Of a DNA stretch of 13,474 bases, positions 7,728 to 13,474 are shown piece after piece. The stretch is from Bacteroidales bacterium (lineage in GTDB: Bacteria; Bacteroidota; Bacteroidia; Bacteroidales; UBA932). The notes under the pieces are model-generated. The model ran no database searches and had not been told where the DNA came from. It saw only the letters and a program-made list of their open reading frames with translations. The DNA lies in NCBI GenBank assembly GCA_017551405.1, contig JAFZLP010000092.1, forward strand, positions 1 to 13,474, in the 5' to 3' direction. Position 1 is the first letter of the stretch; each line of letters opens with the position of its first letter. The position numbers and the translations under genes are program-made.

Positions 7728-8351
7728 TTATGCCTCCAAAATAAGATATGAACCCCTGGCTCCGGGAACGGAACCCTTGACGATGAGAAGATTGTTCTCG
7801 GGAATGATCTTGATGACCTGAAGGTTGAAGACCTTCACCCTCTCCTGCCCCATGTGGCCGGCCATACGCATTCCGGGAAGAACGCGGGAAGGCCAGGAGG
7901 ATGCTCCCATAGAACCCGGGTGACGCAGGCGGTCGGACTGACCGTGGGTCGTGCCACCGACACCGTTGAAGTGGTAGCGGTGAACGACACCCTGGAAACC
8001 CTTACCTTTAGAAGTGCCGACGACATCGACGAAGGGAACGTCCTTGAAAACGTCCTCGACGGTTACGGTGTCGCCCAATTTGAGCTCCTTGGCGAAGTCT
8101 GCCTCAAATTCGACAAGCTTGCGCCTGGGGGTTACGCCGGCTTTGGCGAAGTGCCCCTTGAGCGGTGCGCTGGTGTGCTTTTCTGTGGTTTCGTCATAGG
8201 CAAGCTGCACGGCCTCGTACTTATCCTTTTCGAGTGTGCGGATTTGCGTGACAACGCACGGACCAGCCTCGATGACAGTGCATGGAAGGTTCTTTCCATC
8301 AGCACTGAAGACGGAAGTCATTCCGACTTTTTTTCCAATTAATCCAGGCAT
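7728..8351 (-). CDS. rplC: 50S ribosomal protein L3 (uL3), first gene of the block
   Basis: A 207-residue uL3 that binds near the 3' end of 23S rRNA and starts large-subunit assembly. [15 protein letters not shown] opens the protein, and the peptidyl-transferase-facing loop reads [32 protein letters not shown] and [13 protein letters not shown]; the Gln in HGQ is the one methylated by PrmB in E. coli. Length is normal (209 in E. coli). No gene precedes it on its strand: the upstream DNA is a promoter region and then divergent cdaA, so rpsJ, which normally precedes rplC, is not here. The leader just before the ATG is A-rich with no Shine-Dalgarno sequence. Confidence 0.97.
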   Translation of the reverse strand: MPGLIGKKVGMTSVFSADGKNLPCTVIEAGPCVVTQIRTLEKDKYEAVQLAYDETTEKHTSAPLKGHFAKAGVTPRRKLVEFEADFAKELKLGDTVTVEDVFKDVPFVDVVGTSKGKGFQGVVHRYHFNGVGGTTHGQSDRLRHPGSMGASSWPSRVLPGMRMAGHMGQERVKVFNLQVIKIIPENNLLIVKGSVPGARGSYLILEA

Positions 8352-8385
8352 TGGTTTGTTTGTTAATTAATTGTTTGATACTTAA

Positions 8386-8400
8386 CCCCAAAAATTGGGG
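8386..8400 (-). promoter_or_regulatory. hairpin at the 5' end of the rplC operon leader
   Basis: A perfect inverted repeat CCCCAA-(3 bases)-TTGGGG lies just downstream of the rplC -7 box, so it would form the first bases of the mRNA. It is 34 bases from the rplC ATG. It may stabilise the mRNA 5' end or serve in control; it is not followed by a U tract long enough to be an obvious terminator. Confidence 0.6.
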
Positions 8401-8402
8401 CT

Positions 8403-8433
8403 GCAAAGATACGATTTATTTTTCAAAATGCAA
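8403..8433 (-). promoter_or_regulatory. Bacteroidota-type promoter of the rplC-rpsC operon
   Basis: On the minus strand TTG (complement of 8431-8433) is followed after exactly 19 bases by TATCTTTGC (complement of 8403-8411), a perfect TAnnTTTG -7 box at the consensus distance. Transcription would start at about 8397-8400, giving a leader of about 48 bases. Confidence 0.88.
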
Positions 8434-8440
8434 GTGCATT
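8427..8440. promoter_or_regulatory. operator-like inverted repeat between divergent promoters
   Basis: AATGCA-AG-TGCATT is a perfect 6-base inverted repeat with a 2-base spacer. It covers the -33 element of the rplC promoter (8431-8433) and reaches the place expected for the -33 element of the cdaA promoter. Its position suits a regulator that would affect both directions; no such protein is identified. Confidence 0.4.
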
Positions 8441-8460
8441 AAAAAAATATTAATTTGTAG

Positions 8461-8469
8461 TATCTTTGC
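8461..8469 (+). promoter_or_regulatory. -7 box of the cdaA operon promoter
   Basis: TATCTTTGC is a perfect TAnnTTTG -7 element, identical to the one used in the opposite direction by the rplC operon. No TTG lies 19-20 bases upstream (8438-8441 reads ATTA), so the -33 element is weak. The predicted start of transcription (about 8472-8475) is at or next to the cdaA ATG at 8475. Confidence 0.65.
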
Positions 8470-8474
8470 ATTGT

Positions 8475-9299
8475 ATGATTCCACTTGAGCTCATCGGGTT
8501 CCTGAAACTCTCTTTCATAGACGTGCTCGACATCGTAATGGTGGCGGCCATCATCTACGTCGCATTCCGCTGGCTCAGGGGTTCCAGCGCCCTCAACATC
8601 CTCATCGCCATAGTGGCGCTGTTCATCCTCCGCTTCGTGGCGGTGGCCCTGGGCATGAAGCTCATGAGCGCGATTCTCGACACAGTCATCAACCTGGGAG
8701 CCCTGGCCCTGATCATCATTTTCCAGCCGGAGATACGCCAGTTCCTCACCTCGCTCGGGCGCTCCACAGGCCTCAGGACCAGGGACGGCAGCAACCGCAA
8801 CTGGTTCGACCGGCTACTGGGCAAGAATGTGCACGTGCTCGACAAGGAGGCCATCCAGGAAATCACCCAGGCCTGCAGGGACATGGCCGAATCGAAGACC
8901 GGCGCCCTCATCGTCATCAGGCACAAGAACCCCCTGCAGAACGTGATCGACACCGGCGACCGCATCGACGCCGACATCAAGTGCAGGCTGATGGAGAACA
9001 TCTTCTACAAGAATTCCCCCCTGCACGACGGGGCCATGATAATAGGCGGCGGCCGCATCATCGCGGCGCGCTGCACCCTCCCCATGACGGAACGCACCGA
9101 CCTTCCGCCCATGTACGGCATGCGCCACAAGTCGGCCGTAGGCATCTCCGAAAGGAGCGACGCCGACGTCATAGTGGTCAGCGAGCAGAGGGGCACCATC
9201 TCCTTCTGCCGCGAAGGGGAGATCCAGCCGATCAACAACATCAACGAACTCAAACTCCTCCTGGAGCCGCAGACGAAGGAAGATGAAGACAGAGAGTAA
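8475..9299 (+). CDS. cdaA: CdaA-type di-adenylate cyclase (c-di-AMP synthase)
   Basis: A 274-residue membrane-bound DAC (DisA_N) protein that makes cyclic di-AMP from two ATP, a messenger for potassium/osmolyte balance and envelope stress. Three predicted N-terminal membrane helices (about 17-33, 39-58, 66-84) precede the cyclase domain. The catalytic motif DGA is at 185-187 (SPLHDGAMIIGGGRI). The second family motif, normally RHR, is RHK here (217-219, GMRHKSAVGISERSDADVIVVSEQ). The ATG at 8475 was chosen over an in-frame TTG at 8466, because the TTG lies inside the -7 promoter box and MIPLELIGF matches the usual CdaA start. This makes the mRNA nearly leaderless. The CdaR and GlmM genes that accompany cdaA in Firmicutes are absent. 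The end overlaps mutS2 by 17 bases. Confidence 0.93.
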   Translation: MIPLELIGFLKLSFIDVLDIVMVAAIIYVAFRWLRGSSALNILIAIVALFILRFVAVALGMKLMSAILDTVINLGALALIIIFQPEIRQFLTSLGRSTGLRTRDGSNRNWFDRLLGKNVHVLDKEAIQEITQACRDMAESKTGALIVIRHKNPLQNVIDTGDRIDADIKCRLMENIFYKNSPLHDGAMIIGGGRIIAARCTLPMTERTDLPPMYGMRHKSAVGISERSDADVIVVSEQRGTISFCREGEIQPINNINELKLLLEPQTKEDEDRE

Positions 9300-11739
9300 G
9301 CTCGGATTCGACCGCGTGCGGCAGATGATATCGGACCGCTGCAGCACCGACTATGCCGCCAGGCGCACAGCGGATGAAGAGTTCAGCACCGATGCCGCCG
9401 AAATCCGGCGCCGCCTTCAGCTCACCGACGAGATGAGGGTTGTGCTCATGTTCGAGGAGAACTTCCCCACAAGCGGCTATATCGACGCCATAGGCTTCCT
9501 CAAACCGCTGGAACAGAGCGGGTTCCATATCGACGTGCTGGGCCTCGGCAAGCTCAAGACCCTGCTCGACACCACCCGCCGCACCACGGCTTTCTTCGGC
9601 AGCATCAAGGACGGCATCTACCCGAATCTCAAGAAGATGGCGGCCCCGGTGATGAGCTTCCCGGAGGTGCTGCGCCGCATAGAGGTCATCCTCGACAAAT
9701 ACGGCGAGATCAAAGACTCCGCCTCCCCCGAACTGCAGGACATCCGGCACAAGCTGAAAAGCCGCGAAGCATCCCTCTCCAAGAAGGCGCAGGCGGTGCT
9801 CAAGGCCGCCCAGGACGCCGGCTACGCCGAGCCCGATACCGGAATCTCCATCAGGGACGGCAAATACCTGGTGCCGGTATCGTCTGCCCACAAGAAAAAG
9901 ATCCCAGGCTACGTGTTCGACGAGTCCGCCACCGGAAAGACCAGTTTCGTGGAGCCGGTGGAGGTAATCGAGCTGGAGAACGAAATCAACGCCCTCCGCG
10001 CCGACGAGGCCAGGGAAATCGAGCGCATCCTCATAGATTTCACGGATTTCCTGCGCCCGTACGTTCCCGAGCTTGTCAAGTCGGCCGAATTCATAGGCGA
10101 ACTGGACTTCATAATGGCCAAGGCGCGCACCGCGATGGACTTCCGCGCCGGCATGCCTATCATCTCCGAAGACGGCAGCCTGCGCCTGCGCAAGGCTCGC
10201 CATCCGCTGCTTGAAAGGGCTCTCGCCAAGGAAGGCAGGAAGATGGTGCCGATCAGCCTGGGCCTCTCGCCCGAAAAGCACATACTGCTCATTTCCGGCC
10301 CCAACGCAGGCGGCAAGAGCGTCTGCCTCAAAACCGCCGGACTGCTCCAGTACATGTTCCAGTGGGGCATGCTGATTCCCACCTCCGAAACGTCGGAACT
10401 GCCTGTATTCAAGGATATTATGCTCAGCATCGGGGACGACCAGAGCCTCGAAAACGACCTCTCCACCTACTCCTCATTCCTCGTGGAAATGAAGGAGATG
10501 CTCGCCACGGCGGATTCTTCCACCATGGTGCTGATTGACGAGTTCGGCTCCGGCACGGAGCCGGCCGCCGGCGGAGCCATAGCCGAAGCCATCCTGGCTG
10601 AGCTGGACAAACGGGGGGTCTACGGCGTGATAACCACCCACTACACCAACCTGAAACTCTACGCCTCCGGGTCGAAAACCGGAGTGGTCAACGGCGCGAT
10701 GCAGTTCGACGCGGCGCGGATCGAGCCCCTCTTCCAGCTCGAAATCGGGCTGCCGGGCAATTCGTTCGCCTTCGAAATGGCCCGCAAGACCGGCCTTCCC
10801 GAGCCCATAGTGAAAGATGCGGAAACCCGCGCGGGCGAAGAATATGTAGGAATCGAACGCAACCTGCGCCGGATAGTCCGCAACCGCCGGGCCCTCGACG
10901 AAAAGCTCATGAAGGTGAAACACACCGACAAGGAGCTGGAGCAGGCAGTCGAAGAATACCAGAAGGAACTCGAAGAGCTCCAGCAGGAAAGGAAACAGAT
11001 ACTCGACGCCGCCCATCGCGAGGCCGAAAAGATAGTGAAGGGGGCCGGCAGCCAGGTGGAGCGCACGATCAGGGTGATCCGCGAGAGCCAGGCCGACAAG
11101 ACGCGCACCAAAGAGGCGCGCGAAGAGCTCCAGGGCTTCCTCGGCGCCCTCGCCCAGAAAAAGACCAAGGACGAATACATCGAGCGCAAGATGGAGAAGC
11201 TCGGCCGCAAGAACGCGAAAAAGGCCGGGAAGGGGGCGCTTGCACCCGTCGCCACCCGCAAGGGAGAGCCGCTCAAACTGGGCGAGAAAGTGCGCGTGAA
11301 GGCCAGCGGAATGGTGGGCGAAGTGGCAAAGGTCTCCTCGAAAAACGTCACCATCATAATCGGCAACATTTCCAGCACCATGTCTCCGGACGGCCTGGAA
11401 AGGATATCATCCAACGAATACAACGAGGCTGCGAAACGCAGTTTCAACAAGCCCAGGGCCAAGGCGGACCCGGGGCTGGCCGAGAGGCGGCTGGGATTCA
11501 AGCCGGAGCTGGACGTCCGCGGCGAAAGGCTGTCGGACGCCATCGACATAGTGATGCACTACGTGGACGACGCCATCATGGTGGGAGTCCCTTCCGTGCG
11601 CATCATCCACGGCAAGGGCACCGGCGCCCTCCACGAAGAGATACAGAAATACCTGAGAACCGTTCCCGGAGTGGCCAGGGTGGCCGATGACGACGTGCGG
11701 CACGGGGGCTCGGGAGTAACCATAGTGACATTCGACTGA
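9283..11739 (+). CDS. mutS2: endonuclease MutS2 (MutS-like ATPase with Smr domain)
   Basis: An 818-residue MutS2. It has no MutS mismatch-recognition domain; it starts with the core/clamp region (to about 320), then the ABC-type ATPase with Walker A GPNAGGKS (339-346) and Walker B LIDEFGSGTEP (Asp419-Glu420). A long charged coiled coil (about 530-610) is followed by a small beta domain (LGEKVRVKASGMVGEV, from about 665) and a C-terminal Smr nuclease domain with LDVRG (743-747) and HGKGTGALH (from 776). Members suppress recombination in some bacteria, and in Bacillus subtilis MutS2 is reported to split collided ribosomes; which applies here cannot be told from sequence. Both Smr motifs and both Walker motifs are intact. 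The ATG lies within the end of cdaA (17-base overlap); the downstream gene begins 2 bases after the stop. Confidence 0.96.
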   Translation: MKTESKLGFDRVRQMISDRCSTDYAARRTADEEFSTDAAEIRRRLQLTDEMRVVLMFEENFPTSGYIDAIGFLKPLEQSGFHIDVLGLGKLKTLLDTTRRTTAFFGSIKDGIYPNLKKMAAPVMSFPEVLRRIEVILDKYGEIKDSASPELQDIRHKLKSREASLSKKAQAVLKAAQDAGYAEPDTGISIRDGKYLVPVSSAHKKKIPGYVFDESATGKTSFVEPVEVIELENEINALRADEAREIERILIDFTDFLRPYVPELVKSAEFIGELDFIMAKARTAMDFRAGMPIISEDGSLRLRKARHPLLERALAKEGRKMVPISLGLSPEKHILLISGPNAGGKSVCLKTAGLLQYMFQWGMLIPTSETSELPVFKDIMLSIGDDQSLENDLSTYSSFLVEMKEMLATADSSTMVLIDEFGSGTEPAAGGAIAEAILAELDKRGVYGVITTHYTNLKLYASGSKTGVVNGAMQFDAARIEPLFQLEIGLPGNSFAFEMARKTGLPEPIVKDAETRAGEEYVGIERNLRRIVRNRRALDEKLMKVKHTDKELEQAVEEYQKELEELQQERKQILDAAHREAEKIVKGAGSQVERTIRVIRESQADKTRTKEAREELQGFLGALAQKKTKDEYIERKMEKLGRKNAKKAGKGALAPVATRKGEPLKLGEKVRVKASGMVGEVAKVSSKNVTIIIGNISSTMSPDGLERISSNEYNEAAKRSFNKPRAKADPGLAERRLGFKPELDVRGERLSDAIDIVMHYVDDAIMVGVPSVRIIHGKGTGALHEEIQKYLRTVPGVARVADDDVRHGGSGVTIVTFD

Positions 11740-11741
11740 GC

Positions 11742-12110
11742 ATGGACAGGCGCGAAACCGGAAAGCTCGGGGAAGATGCGGCGGCGCAGTGGCTCTCCGC
11801 CCGCGGGCACAGGATCCTGGACCGGAACTGGAGAGGAGGGAGAGTTGAGCTGGACATTGTGTCCGAAGACGCTTCGGGCATTCATTTTGTAGAGGTAAAA
11901 AGCCGCAAGGCGCCTCTCATGGCCGACCCTGCAGTTAATGTCAACTCGTTAAAAATGAAGAATATACAGTCCGCAGCACAGCGCTGGCTCCACTCCCATG
12001 CGGGTTTCTGCCCCCTGGAAGTATTCTTCGACGTGATTACAGTAGTTTTCGATACCGAAACCACATACCTGAACTATTATCCACAAGCATTCATTCCGAT
12101 ACATGTCTAA
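11742..12110 (+). CDS. YraN/UPF0102 family nuclease-like protein
   Basis: A 122-residue protein matching the YraN (UPF0102) family, whose role is not established. Family features are the N-terminal GKLGEDAAAQWL, the R-N-W motif (28-30), ELDIV (36-40) and FVEVKSR (49-55). Asp38, Glu51 and Lys53 have the spacing of a PD-(D/E)xK nuclease active site, so a structure-selective nuclease role is often suspected. Length is normal. The gene begins 2 bases after the mutS2 stop and overlaps the next gene by 8 bases (ATG inside ATGTCTAA), so it is embedded in an operon with another nucleic-acid enzyme. Confidence 0.92.
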   Translation: MDRRETGKLGEDAAAQWLSARGHRILDRNWRGGRVELDIVSEDASGIHFVEVKSRKAPLMADPAVNVNSLKMKNIQSAAQRWLHSHAGFCPLEVFFDVITVVFDTETTYLNYYPQAFIPIHV

Positions 12111-13194
12111 CTATTGCGTCATCCTCGCCGGCGGTTCGAGCACCAGTTTCTGGCCGATCAGCCGGGAAGACCGTCCCAAAGAACTGGTCCGGTCTGAAAG
12201 CACCCGGAAATCCTTCCTGATGCAGACGTACAACAGGATGCTGGGTATCTTCCCGGCAGAAAACATATACATAGCCACGCTTTACCGCTTCAAGGAGCCC
12301 ATTCTGGAGCAGCTCCCGGAACTCGGCGAAGAACAGCTTATCCTTGAACCGTACAGCCGGAACACCGCACCAGCCATCGCGTTCTCGACCTACAGGATCC
12401 TCGCCAAAGACCCGGACGCCATCATCGTCACCGTGCCGGCCGACCAGCAGATCGGGAACCCGGAAGCCTTCGCGGAGGCCGTAGGCAAAGCCGTGGACTA
12501 CGCGTCGAAGTCCGACGTGCTGCTGGCCCTCGGCATAGTGCCCACCAGCGCCGACACCCATTTCGGCTACGTCCAGGTCGAAGGCGGGCGCGATGCCTAC
12601 AAGGCAGGCAATCCCGTCAAGGCCAGGACATTCACCGAAAAGCCCTCCGCCGAGCTGGCCAGGGTTTTCGTCGAAAGCGGAGAATTCCTCTGGAACTCGG
12701 GTATCTTTGTAGGAAAAGCATCGAAAATACACGAAGAAATGCAGGTCTGCTGCCCCGAAATAACCATGCTCTGGAAGGGATGGCAGAATTACATGGGCAC
12801 CCCGCAGGAAAGCACGTTCGTGGAAAAGGTATATACCGACAGCCCCAAGATCTCCATCGACTACGCCGTGCTCGAAAAGAGCGGGAGGCTGTGGGTGCTC
12901 CCCTCCAACTTCGACTGGAGCGACGTGGGCAATTTCAATTCGCTTTACGAGAACCGGACCGACAAAGACGGCGACGGCAATCTCGTCTCCATCGCCGGGA
13001 AATCCCTGCTCAAGGACGTTCAGGACAGCATAGTATGGAGCAACCGTCCCCGCAAGCTCACCGTAGTGCGGGGCCTGAAGGATTTCCTGGTGGTCGATTC
13101 CGACGACGTGCTGTACATCTGCCCGCGCGACGAAAAGATACTCCAGGACACCCGGTCCGAACTGGCAGATCCCGATTTCGACGAATACAGATAA
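12103..13194 (+). CDS. diverged mannose-1-phosphate guanylyltransferase (ManC-like)
   Basis: A 363-residue protein of full family length: an N-terminal nucleotidyltransferase domain (about 1-280) and a short C-terminal beta-helix. Active members make GDP-mannose from mannose-1-phosphate and GTP for glycan synthesis. Recognised parts are VILAGG (6-11), EPYSRNTAPAIA, FTEKP, WNSGIFVG, ISIDYAVLEKS and NFDWSDVGNF. The nucleotide-binding signature, normally GGxGxRxWPxSR, reads GGSSTSFWPISR: the second Gly and the Arg are both Ser (13 and 15). PKQF is PKEL, PSDH is PADQ (112-115, the metal-binding Asp114 kept), and TGYGYI is THFGYV. The rest is intact and the frame is open, so this is not a decaying gene but a paralogue with possibly altered activity or donor. 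It overlaps the YraN gene by 8 bases. No gene symbol is given because of the altered motif. Confidence 0.82.
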   Translation: MSNYCVILAGGSSTSFWPISREDRPKELVRSESTRKSFLMQTYNRMLGIFPAENIYIATLYRFKEPILEQLPELGEEQLILEPYSRNTAPAIAFSTYRILAKDPDAIIVTVPADQQIGNPEAFAEAVGKAVDYASKSDVLLALGIVPTSADTHFGYVQVEGGRDAYKAGNPVKARTFTEKPSAELARVFVESGEFLWNSGIFVGKASKIHEEMQVCCPEITMLWKGWQNYMGTPQESTFVEKVYTDSPKISIDYAVLEKSGRLWVLPSNFDWSDVGNFNSLYENRTDKDGDGNLVSIAGKSLLKDVQDSIVWSNRPRKLTVVRGLKDFLVVDSDDVLYICPRDEKILQDTRSELADPDFDEYR

Positions 13195-13202
13195 ACTTGC
13201 AT

Positions 13203-13474
13203 ATGAAACTCAGATTCCTCCTTCCGGCAGTTCTCTGCCTCCTTCCGACACTCCTCAGCGCCGCCGGTCCGGGCAGACAGTCCGACAGGTACGTGACCAG
13301 GGCCAACTACTCCCAGGCCGAGCGTTTCTCCCAGAAAAACGTAAACCAGATGGTCTTCTCCACTTCGGTCAGGCCGGGCTGGTTCAAAGACTCCGACAGG
13401 TTCTGGTACAGCTACAAGACCTCCGAGGGCACGAAATACTGGCTCGTAGACCCGGCGAAGGGCAGCAAGACCGA
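13203..13474 (+). CDS. S9-family (DPP IV-like) secreted peptidase, 5' end only
   Basis: An ATG 8 bases after the preceding stop opens a frame that runs to the window edge (90 codons). Residues 1-20 are a signal peptide (Lys/Arg, then a Leu-rich core, cleavage probable after the Ser-Ala-Ala near 19-21), so the protein is exported. The mature part has the N-terminus typical of Bacteroidales S9 prolyl oligopeptidase/DPP IV relatives: NYSQAERFSQKNVNQMVFST, then WFKDSDRFWYSYKTSEGTKYW and LVDPAKGSK, the first blades of the beta-propeller. The catalytic Ser-Asp-His domain lies beyond the window, so activity cannot be verified. It probably belongs to the cdaA-mutS2-yraN-manC-like operon by spacing. 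Confidence 0.8.
   Translation, partial: MKLRFLLPAVLCLLPTLLSAAGPGRQSDRYVTRANYSQAERFSQKNVNQMVFSTSVRPGWFKDSDRFWYSYKTSEGTKYWLVDPAKGSKT

Noticed and set aside
8466..8474. TTG at 8466 as an alternative start of cdaA
   Set aside because: It lies within the promoter -7 box, and the added three residues (Met-His-Cys) are not part of the family N-terminus; the ATG at 8475 is preferred.
9250..10281. Minus-strand open frame opposite mutS2
   Set aside because: Shadow frame; the plus strand carries a full MutS2 with Walker and Smr motifs.
12702..12709. TATCTTTG inside the ManC-like gene
   Set aside because: It encodes the conserved GIFVG segment, has no -33 element and no gene start shortly downstream.
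12103..13194. Pseudogene reading of the ManC-like gene
   Set aside because: The frame is open over the full family length, the downstream motifs are kept and the gene junctions are tight, so loss of function by decay is not supported.

Overview
The window is a piece of chromosome from a Bacteroidota bacterium, most likely an uncultured or host-associated Bacteroidales with fairly high GC. The evidence is the promoter type (TAnnTTTG at -7 with a TTG/TTTG element about 19-20 bases upstream), the Bacteroidota-style C-terminal extension of ribosomal protein S3, a DUF4369-like/thioredoxin lipoprotein, and an S9 peptidase with the Bacteroidales-type N-terminus. The exact genus cannot be told from this window. 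Almost all of it is core genome. I see no mobile element, CRISPR array, tRNA, rRNA or phage gene.

Layout. Bases 2-3999 (+) hold four tightly packed genes: the 3' end of a Gly/Tyr-rich protein (tentatively DUF4270-like), a thioredoxin-fold lipoprotein, uvrC (TTG start directly after the preceding stop) and a PnuC-type transporter that overlaps uvrC by 8 bases. Next comes acpP (4082-4336, +), a single-gene unit with its own promoter and terminator. It converges on a minus-strand block of seven ribosomal protein genes, transcribed rplC-rplD-rplW-rplB-rpsS-rplV-rpsC (8351 down to 4470), which has its own promoter, 5' hairpin and intrinsic terminator. This is a cut-down S10 operon: rpsJ is missing before rplC, and rplP-rpmC-rpsQ and the spc genes are missing after rpsC.

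A short AT-rich divergent promoter region (8352-8474) separates the ribosomal block from a plus-strand operon with overlapping or nearly touching genes: cdaA (di-adenylate cyclase), mutS2, a YraN-family gene, a diverged mannose-1-phosphate guanylyltransferase homologue, and the 5' end of a secreted S9/DPP IV-type peptidase that runs off the window.

I found no clearly new multi-gene system. The observations most worth a second look are the amputated S10 operon, the changed nucleotide-binding signature of the ManC-like protein, the RHK in place of RHR in the di-adenylate cyclase, the apparently leaderless start of cdaA, and the inverted repeat between the two divergent promoters.
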